Positions 20,810-30,492 of a stretch of DNA of 64,000 bases are shown piece by piece; the stretch's first letter is position 1; the number at the start of each line of letters is the position of its first letter. Both the position numbers and the translations under genes were made by a program. Under the pieces are notes generated by a model. That model worked only from the letters and a program-made list of their open reading frames with translations. It was not told the DNA's origin and made no database searches. Source of the DNA: Peromyscus leucopus (taxonomy: Eukaryota; Chordata; Mammalia; Rodentia; Cricetidae); contig NC_051082.1 in assembly GCF_004664715.2 (NCBI RefSeq), forward strand, positions 10,334,498 through 10,398,497, given 5' to 3'.

Positions 20810-21135
20810 TTCAGGTTTTCAGCATTTTAATATATCCTTTACGTATTAGTACATTTTAAAATTGGCTTTTAAAGTTAGCGTAGAAATGGGTTTCATCGTG
20901 GCATTTCCATACCTATGTGCCTACACATTATACTAATTCGTTCCCCACCCCTGTGCCCTCCCCTCACAGCCCCTGTATATCCCTCTGGCTGGTTCTCTTT
21001 CATTGCCCACATTAATTAAATGATGGCCATGCTGTGACGTGTCCACACACATGTACGTTGTAATGTCCTTGGGTCGTACTATTCTCGTGGCTTTCTCTTC
21101 TCTCCTCTCTGCTTCTCCTTCTATTGTCGCGGCTT
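20810..21135 (-). mobile_element. Rodent L1 (Lx-like) 3' UTR fragment
   Basis: 'agaaatgggtttcatcgtgg', 'catttccatacctatgtg' and the pyrimidine-rich 'ccccacccctgtgccctccc' resemble the reverse complement of old rodent L1 3' UTRs. It probably continues after the minisatellite at 21700. Confidence 0.5.
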
Positions 21136-21177
21136 TTTAAAAACCACATGTTAATGGTATTTATTATGTATGTGTGC

Positions 21178-21410
21178 GGAGGGGTTGGGAGTGTGTATGG
21201 AGGGGTTGGGAGTGTGTGTGGAGGGGTTGGGAGTATGTGTGGAGGGGTTGGGAGTGTGTGTGGAGGGGTTGGGAGTGTGTGTGGAGGGTTGGGAGTGTGT
21301 GTGGAGGGGTTGGGAGTGTGTGTGGAGGGGTTGGGAGTGTGTGTGGAGGGGTTGGGAGTGTGTGTGGAGGGGTTGGGAGTGTGTGTGGAGGGGTTGGGAG
21401 TGTGTGTGGC
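21178..21410. repeat. 22-bp G-rich minisatellite
   Basis: About 10.5 head-to-tail copies of a unit made of GTTGGGAG, GTGTGTGT and GGAGGGG. Copies are nearly identical: single changes in the first units (TGTATG, AGTATG) and one copy with GGAGGG instead of GGAGGGG near 21285. Confidence 0.96.
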
Positions 21411-21415
21411 CGTTG

Positions 21416-21558
21416 TGCTTATCCGGAGGTTTGAGAACAACTCACAGGGGTTAGATTTCTTCTTCCACCACCTGGGGCCTGAGGGGGATCCATCTCAGGT
21501 TGTCAGAAGTCAGGTGGTGGCAAGTGCCTTGACCTGCTGAGCCATCTTGCCGGCCTCA
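21416..21558 (-). mobile_element. tRNA-derived B3-superfamily SINE
   Basis: 'aggttgtcagaagtcaggtg', 'gtggcaagtgccttgacctg' and 'ctgagccatcttgccggcct' are the reverse complement of the head 'ggccggcaagatggctcag'. The minisatellite may have grown from its GT-rich tail. Confidence 0.7.
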
Positions 21559-21570
21559 AATACTGGTGCT

Positions 21571-21672
21571 TTTTTTTTTTTTTTTTTTTTTTTTTTGGAG
21601 TGCTGGGGGATTGAACCCAGAGCCTTATGTGTGCAAGCTACATTACATACACTAAGCCACATTCCAGCCCTG
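21571..21672 (-). mobile_element. ID/B4-type SINE with poly(T)
   Basis: A T run at 21571-21596, then 'gagtgctgggggattgaacc', 'cagagccttatgtgtgcaag' and 'ctaagccacattccagccct' are the reverse complement of an ID element. Confidence 0.8.
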
Positions 21673-21699
21673 TCACGTTGTTCTTCCAGATTCTGCATT

Positions 21700-21860
21700 T
21701 TTAAAAAACTTTTTTAAAAAATTAAATATTTCTCTTTCTGAGTCTGTTTCACAAAACGTGATGACGTCTAGTTCTATCTATTTCCCTGCAAAGAATGGGG
21801 TTGTTTCTCTTTCTGACTGAATAATATTCCCTCGAATTTCTTTATCCCTTCACCCCTGCT
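21700..21860 (-). mobile_element. L1 fragment
   Basis: 'gtgatgacgtctagttctat', 'ctatttccctgcaaagaatg' and 'tgactgaataatattccc' are the reverse complement of the L1 3' region ('...ggaatattattcagcc...'). Confidence 0.65.
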
Positions 21861-21964
21861 AAAGAATCAGAGGGTTGGAAACAATTATCCTATAGAAACT
21901 TTATCATGCATGAAGTGTTAAGCCGTTTGATCTTTAAATTATCACATTATTTTTTTTGGGGGGG

Positions 21965-22124
21965 GGAGCCACACCTGTGCCACAAGTCTCAAGTGGAAGT
22001 CAGGAGACAGCTTTCAGGAGTCGGTCCTCCCCGCCTCCGCCATGTGAATGCTGGGGATTGATCTTTGGTCACCGAGTCTGGTGGCACACCGCTATTATCT
22101 GCTGAGTCATCTCACCAGCCCTCC
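21965..22124 (-). mobile_element. tRNA-derived B3-superfamily SINE
   Basis: 'caggagtcggtcctccccgc', 'gaatgctggggattgatctt' and 'gctgagtcatctcaccagcc' read as a reverse B3-like head. Confidence 0.65.
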
Positions 22125-22174
22125 CTGGGTGACAGGGCCCATCAGAGGGAAAAAAGGGAGGGGGTGGGGAGACG

Positions 22175-22175
<1 letters not shown>

Positions 22176-22217
<42 letters not shown>
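22176..22217. repeat. (GA)n microsatellite
   Basis: About 21 GA units preceded by a G/A-rich lead-in. Confidence 0.96.
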
Positions 22218-22220
<3 letters not shown>

Positions 22221-22640
22221 AGGTTTACATCGCACCTAGCACCCTACCCTGTATTAATAATGCGTTATAAAGCCGAGTGACATCTGGCACAGACTCCAAA
22301 AGAGATGCCAATGGTCTAAGACGCCCGAGGCCCAGGAGTCTCCAGGACATGGGGCCTTCGATGATGCTAAAAGTGGGCACGGTCAAGGGCACATGGCACA
22401 GTCTGATGGAGCCACGGGGTCATAACAAGCTGGCTGCAAGGAACGGCACAGAAGAGGATGGTGGGTAAGTGACAGGCAAGGATGCAGTTGACTGTCTCCT
22501 TTCAGAGTGCCCTGAGGTCAGAGTTCCCAGCTCAGGGTTTCTGAGCAAAAAGATCCACTTGGGGCAGTGGTAGTGGAGGAGGTGGGATCGCAGAATACGG
22601 ATAGACCCAGGGCCAGAGAAGCTCTCTTTAGAAGACGTTG
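22218..22640. other. Unique sequence
   Basis: No repeat family or gene recognised. Confidence 0.4.
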
Positions 22641-22649
22641 AGCAACTAT

Positions 22650-22970
22650 GTGCTAGAGAGATGGAGTATCCAGTAAAGCACATGGCACACGAAGCGTGAT
22701 GACCAGAGTTTGGGATCCCCAGCACCCACGTAGATGGTAGGAGAGTGTGGTGGTCTGCCTGTAATGTCAATGGTTAGGAGGTTCAGACAGAGGATCCCTA
22801 GAGCAAGCTGCCTTATGTAGACTCTCATCCCAACAGCCAAGCTCTGGGTTCAAATGACAAACCCTGCTTCCATATGGAAGCGGGGAGAGCAACTGAGGAG
22901 AGACACTTGGTATTAACCTCTGGCCTCCACACACAGGTCAATACAGGCAAAAAAAAAAAAAAAAAAAAGC
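22650..22970 (+). mobile_element. B3 SINE
   Basis: 'gtgctagagagatggagtat', 'gatgaccagagtttgggatc', 'cccagcacccacgtagatgg', 'tggtctgcctgtaatgtcaa' and 'ctctggcctccacacacagg' trace a full-length B3 with an A tail of about 19 at 22950-22968. Confidence 0.75.
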
Positions 22971-23039
22971 CGATATTTGATCAACGAATACAATTTTAAG
23001 AATTAAGTCAAAATCGTAAATGATGGCAAATCCCCAAAG

Positions 23040-23480
23040 GTTGATTTAAAAGACAGGCATTGTGCAGAATTCCCTTCCGGCGCGAGAAACCAAGAGAGCA
23101 GCTTCATCACGCTGATTTCTTTCACGCTCCGGCAGGCAAGTGATAAAATCGTCAGATGAGGGTCCGGCCCCGTCTCCCGCAGTCACTTTTCACAAGTGCG
23201 CTGTGTCTAAAATAATGACAGCGGCTTTATTAAATGATGGCTGGCTGCAGCCCCCGCGCTAATTCGAAATGGGCTTATTAGTTTAATGACTGCCCCGAAT
23301 CATCAGAATTCATTAGTGTTAACGCCCTGGCTTCATTCGACATCAGCCCAAGGCTCCGGGACGCTGTGCTCGCGCCTTCTCTAGCTGCTTCTCTCTCGCG
23401 CTTCTCATAAGACGCTGCGTTGTGCGCCTGCGTAGACGCCGTCGCCTCGCAAACCAGGGCTTCATTGCCCGCTTTATCTG
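23040..23480. promoter_or_regulatory. Candidate developmental enhancer with CpG cluster
   Basis: A repeat-free block. 23200-23315 contains six TAAT/ATTA cores, including TAATGACAG (23213-23221, HOX plus MEIS-like), TAAATGATGG (23231), CTAATTCG (23259), TTATTAGTTTAATGAC (23275-23290) and CATTAG (23311). 23358-23460 has about 13 CpG in 100 bases, far above the rest of the window. Together these suggest a conserved regulatory element; that is inference, with no expression or conservation data. No start codon with a credible coding frame is associated. Confidence 0.4.
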
Positions 23481-23621
23481 TTGATGGATTTGAGCTCTTT
23501 TCTCTCTCAAACACAGAAAATGACTGTGGCTGCCTGCTGCTTTGAGCACAGGAATCCACAGCTTGTGGAGTCTTTGAAAGGGTTTCATTCACCTGCTCTT
23601 TTTCTTAAGAGTTCGATCCAG

Positions 23622-23935
23622 GGGCTGGGAAGACAGCCCGTGTGGTCAAGTGCTTGCCTCACGCGTGTGAGGGCCCGAGTTCAAACCCCAGGACCCATCT
23701 TCAAAAAGGCGGACAGCCATAGCGGCCCACGCTTGTCATCCCAGCAAGGGGAGGCCGAGACAGGAGGGTGGATGTCTGGCGCTCGCTGGTCAGCCAGCCA
23801 GCCTAGCCGACTTGGTGAGTTCCAGGCCGGTGAGAGATTCTGTTTAAAGAAAACAGGTGGGCAGAGCCTGGGGAGCAACAATTCAAGTTGTACACATGCA
23901 CACACGCACACACACATACACACGTGTGTGCTGGC
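23622..23935 (+). mobile_element. B3 SINE
   Basis: 'caggggctgggaagacagcc', 'gggcccgagttcaaaccccag', 'cagccagccagcctagccga' (read in pieces) and 'ggccggtgagagattctgtt' give a complete B3 with a CA-rich tail at 23893-23935. Confidence 0.8.
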
Positions 23936-24049
23936 ACACACGCCATAGCACCAAGGGTGTGTCATGCCCTCAACCCACTCCAAGGCTTCCATTTCAATTC
24001 CTGCCTGCTCCTTTGTCTTACTCTGCTGAGGACAGGCACTTCTGACATC

Positions 24050-24195
24050 CTTTGTGTGTGTACACTCCTGTGTACATACGTGCATATATGCATGTACACA
24101 CATTAGATATACACACATATGCATTTATATTCGTGTACACATATACATATATATTCATACAATATACACACGTGCACATATACACAGATATGTAT
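24050..24195. repeat. (CATA)n/(TACACA)n degenerate repeat, left half
   Basis: Mixed CA/TA alternation interrupted by the LTR at 24201-24545 and resuming at about 24551. Confidence 0.85.
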
Positions 24196-24200
24196 ATGTG

Positions 24201-24545
24201 TATCAGTCCTGGTTGGGTCATCTGGGATGAGTAACCTACGTTGAGAAAATGTCTCCATCTGATTGGCTGCTGAGTATGACTGGGCGTTTTCTTGATTGAC
24301 AACTGATGTGGGAGGGCCCAGCCCACTGTGGGCGGAGCCAACCCTAGGCAAGTGGATTTGAGCTGTATGAGAAAGCAAAGCCTGCTAGCTGCAGGGACAA
24401 GGTGGTCAGCGCTGTTCCTCCATGGCCTCTGCTTCAATCTCCCCCTGTTCACAGTGGACTGTAACCTGTAAGCCAAACTAACCCCTTCCTTCCTCAGCTG
24501 CTTTTGGTCAGTGTTTTGTCAAAGCAATAGAAAGCACACTGATCA
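24201..24545 (+). mobile_element. MaLR-type solo LTR in a microsatellite
   Basis: 'gtgggagggcccagcccact', 'gtgggcggagccaaccctag', 'ggcctctgcttcaatct' and 'gtaagccaaactaacccctt' identify the same LTR lineage as 7500 and 31713. A perfect 5-bp duplication 'atgtg' flanks it (24196-24200, 24546-24550). Confidence 0.85.
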
Positions 24546-24550
24546 ATGTG

Positions 24551-24690
24551 CTTATGTACAAATGTACAGAGAGACACATATACACACATACACGTGTGCA
24601 TTTACACATATACATATACCCACACACCTACACACATATACATGTATACACATATATACATGTATACACACATACACACCTACACCCATA
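24551..24690. repeat. (CATA)n/(TACACA)n degenerate repeat, right half
   Basis: CA/TA alternation of the same composition as 24050-24195, so the LTR probably inserted into a pre-existing array. Confidence 0.85.
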
Positions 24691-24883
24691 TTCTTGACTT
24701 TGGCAGTGGGGAAGCCAGCAAGAAAATCATGTCCATCTTGTGGTGTCAGACTTTCCACCCTGGGCAAACATCTTTTTCCAGAATGGCTCCCTTAGATCGC
24801 TTCTATTCCGAGAAAAATAAATGAATAGAAGGCCCTCCATCGGGGCAAAGAGCAGATGCCCCCTCCTGAGAGCCCTTCCCCCC

Positions 24884-24886
<3 letters not shown>

Positions 24887-24932
<46 letters not shown>
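24887..24932. repeat. (GT)n microsatellite
   Basis: 23 perfect GT units. Confidence 0.97.
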
Positions 24933-24935
<3 letters not shown>

Positions 24936-25339
24936 ATGCCTGTCAAAGGCCCAGGAACTCAAGCGCAGCAGACGGCCCTGCCTCTCTCTGGCTGGAGCTG
25001 GTGGCTGTGGTTGGACTAACACCCTTGAGTCCTAACTCCAGGACCTGCTTGAGAGTGAGGATTTGTCAAAGTGAGGAAGAGAAGGAATTCCCGCCCCCGC
25101 CATTTTTTTTTTTCACGAGAACTTGAAAGACGAGGTTCTCTGCAGCTTCCAGGCAGTTTTATTAGAAGACTATGTTTCCTCCTCACTCCTCATCCTTCCT
25201 TCAGAGATTCTCACGCAGGACATCCGTGTTTATGCGTGAACAAACCCAAGTGCCCTGGGTGATCTGTTTGTTCTCTTTGGAGCACGGTCCACAGGAAGAT
25301 GATCCCCCAGTCTCCTCTGCTGTGGTTCAGAAAAAAAAG

Positions 25340-25460
25340 AGAGAATCCGTAGTCATAAAAATGGAGCCCAATCAATTTCTAATATGCACTACTGTATTAA
25401 TGGAGCTTGAGTGTAATTAAAGCATTTGACTGATAAAATGAGGTCATTGCATTTGAAAAC
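25340..25460. promoter_or_regulatory. Candidate AT-rich conserved-looking block
   Basis: Repeat-free, with TTAATGGAGC, TGTAATTAAAGC and GTCATTGCATTTGAAAAC: homeodomain and POU-like cores in about 100 bases. Proposed from motif density only. Confidence 0.2.
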
Positions 25461-25471
25461 AAAAGCAGCCA

Positions 25472-25508
25472 CTGGGCTGGGTGGACAGTGCAGTTGATAA
25501 TGCTTGAG

Positions 25509-25548
<40 letters not shown>

Positions 25549-25945
25549 TGAGTTCAGGTCCTCTGCACCCACGTAAAAACTGGGCCCAGTGGCATGAATC
25601 TGTAACCCCAGTGCTGGTGTGTGGAGACAGCTGGATCCCTAGAGTGCTCTGGCCTAATCGGTGAGCTCAAGATGCAGTGAAAGACCCTGCCTCAGAAAAA
25701 TGTAGTGGTGGGACTGGAGGGAGGGCTCAGCAGTTGAGAGTACTGGCTGCTCTTCCAGAGGACCCGGGTTCAATTCCCAGCACCCACATGGCAGCTCACA
25801 ACTGTCTGTGACTCCAGTTCCAGGGGATCCAACATCCTCACACAGATGCACCAATGTAAATAAATAAATCATTTTTTTTAAAAAAAAAAATGTAGTGGTG
25901 AGAGATTGAGGGAGACCTAACAAGTCAAGCTCCAGTCTCTGCCCA
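25472..25945 (+). mobile_element. B3 SINE interrupted by poly(A) and by a B2
   Basis: Head 'gggctgggtggacagtgcag', then a pure A tract (25510-25542) where the tRNA anticodon-side sequence should be, then 'gaggactgagttcaggtcc' and 'cctaatcggtgagctcaag'. The last part (from 25901, 'agagattgagggagacct') lies beyond the B2 inserted at 25712-25885. Confidence 0.8.
25712..25885 (+). mobile_element. B2 SINE nested in B3
   Basis: A near-consensus B2 ('ctgctcttccagaggaccc', 'ggttcaattcccagcaccca'). The target duplication 'aaaaatgtagtggtg' lies at 25697-25711 and 25886-25900, 15 of 15 identical. Confidence 0.95.
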
Positions 25946-25974
25946 CTCCTCTGCCTCAGACTGTGGTGCTTGTC

Positions 25975-26095
25975 TGCTCAGGTTAGAGCCCCTCGATAGC
26001 AGGGATCCTGTCTGATTTGCTTAGGAACCCAGGAAATCTACTAGCACACCGGGACTAATCTTGAAGTGAACAGGTTGATGGGTAAATGAAAACGT
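25975..26095 (+). mobile_element. L2 LINE 3' end fragment
   Basis: 'cgatagcagggatcctgtct', 'ctactagcacaccgggact' and 'gaacaggttgatgggtaaat' follow the L2 3' end ('gagggcagggactgtgtct...agcacagtgcctggcacat...gaatgaatgaa'). Confidence 0.6.
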
Positions 26096-27439
26096 GAGCG
26101 ACAGCGTCCCCCAAATCCTGTTAGCTTTGTTTTCTCTCCTCACCCACAGGTTACCACAAATAAACGCCTGGATTAACTCGACCATATTTCCCCAGAAAGG
26201 GAGAAAGAAAGCAGAGATTCTTATAAAGACCTTGCGTTAAAGAGGAAGATGTACACAGGCATGACATGTCCCAAAGAACAAACCCTAGTTGGTCCGGGAA
26301 GAGGGGAGCATTGGGGTGCGTGGGTGGGATCTGAAATGACTTCAAATCCTGGTACTCATGCTTTTTGGGTATCCCATACGCTTGCCTTCTCACCAAAAAT
26401 GTCTAAACTCTCTCAGGACTCGAAATGCTACTGGTGGGTGATAGTTTAGTCTGGGGCCATGAAACTCTAAGGGACTTGAGGCCCAGTGGACTTCTGTGTT
26501 CACTGAAATTAGCCTTCTGCCCTCATCTACACCGACACACAGTTAAAGGGTTGACTCATAACGGGTGAAGGAACAGAGGCCTGGGAGCCAAAGCCCACTC
26601 CATTATCTGTGGGTCCTAGATCCTAACAGAGAATTGAATTCTGTTTGGCTGGTTCAGAGGAGACATTTATACAGGGAGTTATTTATGGAAGTGTGAGTGG
26701 GTTGGAAGACTAAAAATAGATAGTGAGACACTCAGGGACTTCTAATGACCCTGGGACATGGGGGGTACCGAGACGATAGGAGGAAGTGGAATTCCCAGGG
26801 TCCAGTGAGAACTTGGACATGGATATGGGTAGCCTAGTAAGAGGTGTAGACACAGTGGGCACAACCACCTCCAGAAGGATGGTGCAAAGACAGCGAGCAT
26901 GAGGGGGTGTGGATGTCCTAAACTTCTCATCCCACCCTCAATCTGCAGCTTGTGACTCTCATTGGCCAAGCCCAAATGAAACCTGGTGACCAGGGAAGCA
27001 CAGGTCATCTAGTCCGCATGGACCATGAAGAGGGCAGGGTGGAGGGATGCCCGTCTTCGATGATGGAGAGGGCAGTGTAGAAGAAGCCACACCCTTGATC
27101 TAGGATAGCAAAGAACAAGACAATGTTTGTTGAGAACATGGAGTTGATGGGAATAAAATGTATTGGGCGATATTGATAGGCAGAATCAATATTAAAATTC
27201 CCACATGTTTTGGAGAGTGGTAGTCATTTCTAGTTAACTTAGTGGAACTTTGCTAGAGAGAGCGTGGGAGACTGGAAGATCTTCTTGCAGACGATGAATG
27301 AGTGACTGGTAGAGCTCGAGCACGCTACACCCCCAACCCGACACCATACTATGGATCGCATTAATATTTTTAACTACGTGGATCAAAAAATCTCAATAGA
27401 GATGTCTCTTCTTTTTAATAGTTTAAAAAAAAAAGTTTG
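26096..27439. other. Unique sequence
   Basis: About 1.3 kb with no repeat family, gene or RNA recognised on either strand. Confidence 0.45.
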
Positions 27440-28040
27440 TCTAGTCAATGATACGGATGCTTCCCAAGGTGCCAGCCTCCAGGATGACTCCAAATGGTCC
27501 CATGGTGATGCAACACAGTCCACTTTCCCCAGGGTTGGTTTGTAGGACCAACAGCACCCAGCAGAAGCCATGGAGCGTCACTTTTGAGATAACAAAGCTA
27601 CAGCAACCCATCTCTCTCCATTCTCTCTCCCTCTTCTTCCTTCTGCTTCTCTATCTTCCTCCCTCTGACCCCACCAAGGTCTCCTCCTCTTTCCTCTCCC
27701 CTCCTCTTCTCCCATTTCTCCTTCCTTCCCTCCCTCCCTCCCTCGCTCTCTCTTGGCCTGACCTGACTTCTTCAGAAGAATCCCTCCCACGAGAGACCCA
27801 CATAGCGAGTTGCTGAGGCTTCCCAACACCATCTCACAGAAAATCTTGGGAATGGATTTATGTCCAGTTGAACCTTCAGGTGAGGCAGCCACCTTCTTGG
27901 TCACATCTGTGCAGCTTCGTGTGAGCCTATGAGTAGAACCACAGTGAGGCTGCTTGCACAGTCCTGACCATCAGAAGGTGTGAGGTAACAACAGATATCC
28001 ACTGCTTCTAATCACTCGCTTTTGGGTAACAGGATTTCAG
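27440..28040 (+). mobile_element. MLT1-type MaLR LTR with expanded pyrimidine tract
   Basis: The 5' part reads 'aggatgactccaaatggtcc', 'cactttccccagggttggt' and 'atggagcgtcacttttgaga'. The 3' part reads 'agttgaaccttcaggtgagg' and 'cagtcctgaccatcagaagg'. Between them, 27605-27765 is an expanded TCC/TTCC-rich run. This order fits MLT1 LTRs. Confidence 0.65.
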
Positions 28041-28054
28041 TAGGAGCTTGGTAG

Positions 28055-28140
28055 TCAGGATCATTTGCATATTCATGCATTAATAGTAGTAATATGCACA
28101 AGATATTTTTTATTCTCTGCTTATTACAATTATTCATGAA
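28055..28140. promoter_or_regulatory. Candidate POU/octamer-containing block
   Basis: An ATTTGCAT octamer at 28063-28070 is followed directly by ATTCATGCATTAAT. Another TTATTACAATTATTCATG lies at 28121-28138. Dense POU/homeodomain-type cores occur in repeat-free AT-rich sequence. Confidence 0.25.
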
Positions 28141-28174
28141 GCCAGTAGACCACCCTCTCTTAAATATGTGGCAG

Positions 28175-28325
28175 AATGCTTTTCTTGCCTCTCTGAGACT
28201 CAGTTTCCCCAGTTCTCAGTGAAGATGCAAACAGTGTCTATCAAAGGGTTGTCTGAGAACTGGATGGAATAAAATATTCCAAGTGCCAAGGGTGATGCCT
28301 GAAATACTCTGCTCAACAAATTCAG
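28175..28325 (+). mobile_element. MIR SINE
   Basis: 'tctctgagactcagtttccc', 'tctatcaaagggttgtctga' and 'gtgccaagggtgatgcctga' follow the MIR core and 3' half in forward orientation. Confidence 0.7.
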
Positions 28326-28365
28326 CTCCTCTTGGTCAGGGAGAGAAAACGGCTCATAATGAAGA

Positions 28366-28715
28366 TGTCTGTGGTAGTCACTATGATCAAATGCATGACT
28401 TAAGAGACAGAGATTAATGTTGGCTCGTCCCTCAGGGCATCCAGTCCACTGTCTCAGAAAGGCACAGTGGCTGGAGTGGACCCTGCCTATGGGAGTGAGA
28501 GACCTGACTGGTTACAGGACAGTGGCTGGTGGGGCAATGGTTTGTGAAAGATGGGCAGGAAGACAGAGCTGAGCTTTAATCCTCTAGACCCATCCTTGTA
28601 CCCATATGCCACCAGCTAGGCTCTGCCCCCTCCTCCCAAACAGCACTGCCTGCTGGGGACCCAGTGTTCAAACACATGAACCCCGAGGGGACACTTCTCA
28701 TGCAAACCCTGACAA
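28366..28715 (-). mobile_element. ORR1/MT-like MaLR LTR
   Basis: 'tgtctgtggtagtcactatg', 'accagctaggctctgcccc', 'gacccagtgttcaaacacat' and 'gaccccgagggg'-like end are the reverse complement of this LTR class. No target duplication is evident. Confidence 0.65.
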
Positions 28716-29388
28716 GGTCCTCAAGGAGTCCTGGGAAGAGATTCTGCCACTGTCCCGTGGTGTAGTTCAGCTGTTATTTCCCTTGCTGGATTGAGGATGA
28801 GTTTGTTCCAATGCCTGCTGTGCACAGGGGCCCCCCCCCCCGCCCCACTTCCCCAACAGCCAGCTCTCTGAAAGCCCTCCACCCGAACCGTGAAGAATCG
28901 GCTGTCTCCACCCGTGCCTCCCTGGCAGAAAAGGGAATCCCTGATTTTCTGGGCATGTTCTGTCCCTCGCTGGCTGCTTGCCCGGCTTTACTCAGGCTTT
29001 CCATTTTCTAATGACTTGGGGATGAGTGTGGGACTGAGTCACAGGGAGCCGGGTGGAGTGAGAGTGGCCGTGTGGTGCGCGCCGAAGTCACACAGGCTGG
29101 GTGGGGGGCGTCACAGCCCCACAGAAAACAGCCCCGTGCGTGCACCAGAGAGCAAAGAGGAGCAAGGCAACCAAGTTCAGACACAGTTCCTGTTAGCCTG
29201 GGAAAGTGCGGTGTTTTCCCACCAGGAGGGGGAAGAGCTCAGAGAGAGTTTGGTCTTTGAATTCCCTTCTTGATGCTCTGATTGGCTTTGAGGACAATCT
29301 TCCCCAAAACATGGGTGGAGAGGGTGGGGGGAAGGTGTTATTTTCAATTATTAGCACCACCCCTAGGACCAGGTAGAAAGGAAATATT
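28716..29388. other. Unique sequence
   Basis: Contains a C run at 28831-28842. A frame of 127 codons at 28890-29273 has no domain or splice context. Confidence 0.4.
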
Positions 29389-29389
29389 G

Positions 29390-29485
29390 GTAGCTGGGAT
29401 GTTGCTCAGGGGAGAGCAGTGCCTCCCAGGTGGAAGGCCCTGGGTCCCAGGCCCACCTCCAAAACAAGATAAAAAACCAGCCAGG
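29390..29485 (+). mobile_element. ID SINE
   Basis: 'ggtagctgggatgttgctca', 'ggccctgggtcccaggccca' and a short A-rich tail match the ID head and B-box region. Confidence 0.75.
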
Positions 29486-30032
29486 GAAGCAAGACCATTT
29501 CCTTCTCTAGCATAGAAAAGTTATGCAACAGGACAGGAGAGCATTGTCAAGGGCAAAGTATCTGGGGCCTTCTGAGTTTGTGTCTGGTGTTGTCCATCTC
29601 TTCAAAGTTATCTTATGCAGAAGAGCACATGGGCAGGGATGGTTTGTGCCTTGCTGTTTATAATTAGGGGAAATCGAGGGCTACAAGATCACTCATCCAT
29701 TATTGACCAGTGAGCTCAGATTCCGATGCTGTCAGAAGTGGAATACTCGACCATCAGGCACAAGACCAGGCCCAAATCCCACCCCACACAGAGATTGCAA
29801 ACGATATCTGATTAATGAACCATGTCCTACTATACTAAGGAACACACAATCTTGTTTTTGTTTTGAATGATCAGTGGTGAATATGTATGCGTGAATGAGA
29901 ATAAGGATTCTAGATGTCTGGAAAGCCACACACTGTACTGTGAAAAACCTTGAGAGGTAGCCTGGCTTTGGGAGCAATTAGAACCAAAATAGATTTTTAT
30001 GTAAGAATAAATCTACAAAAGTCTATAGTGTT
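29486..30032. other. Unique sequence
   Basis: No repeat family or gene recognised. Confidence 0.4.
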
Positions 30033-30136
30033 TGGGCCTGCAAGATGGTTCAGCAAGCAGGTAAAGTTGCTTGTCACCAAACTGACAACCACAAGTTGTC
30101 CTCTGACCTCCACAGGTGCACAGTGCCACACACACA

Positions 30137-30182
<46 letters not shown>

Positions 30183-30200
30183 CCCAAATAAATGTAAAAC
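30033..30200 (+). mobile_element. tRNA-derived B3-superfamily SINE with (CA)n tail
   Basis: 'tgggcctgcaagatggttca', 'agcaggtaaagttgcttgtc' and 'gttgtcctctgacctccaca' mark the head and body. A (CA)n of about 22 units at 30137-30181 precedes an 'aaataaatgtaaaa' tail. Confidence 0.8.
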
Positions 30201-30442
30201 ATTCCATAGTGTTCTACAAATTTGTGCCTGGCATGTCATTACTTTTCATCAGACAATTTAAAGATGAGAGTTGAAAATCAAAGGCATCCTGCCACACTGG
30301 GATGCTTGGGGTTCCTCAGGAAACAGGGAGTCAGGAATGAAGGGGGTGAACAGTGGAGGCCAGAACCCCAAAGATTGGCGCTAACAGCTATGCATGGAAA
30401 ATTTAACTTCACGTGCATTGTGCATGCAGGCAGGGGTGGGCG

Positions 30443-30445
<3 letters not shown>

Positions 30446-30490
<45 letters not shown>
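30446..30490. repeat. (GT)n microsatellite
   Basis: About 22 perfect GT units. Confidence 0.97.

Positions 30491-30492
<2 letters not shown>

Noticed and set aside
21178..21410. Interstitial telomeric repeat
   Set aside because: The G-rich unit is 22 bp with GGGGTTGGGAG and GTGTGTGT parts and contains no TTAGGG array.
23278..23592. 104-codon minus-strand frame through the CpG cluster
   Set aside because: An overlapping frame of similar length exists in another phase, there is no domain, and the CpG/homeodomain texture argues for a noncoding element.
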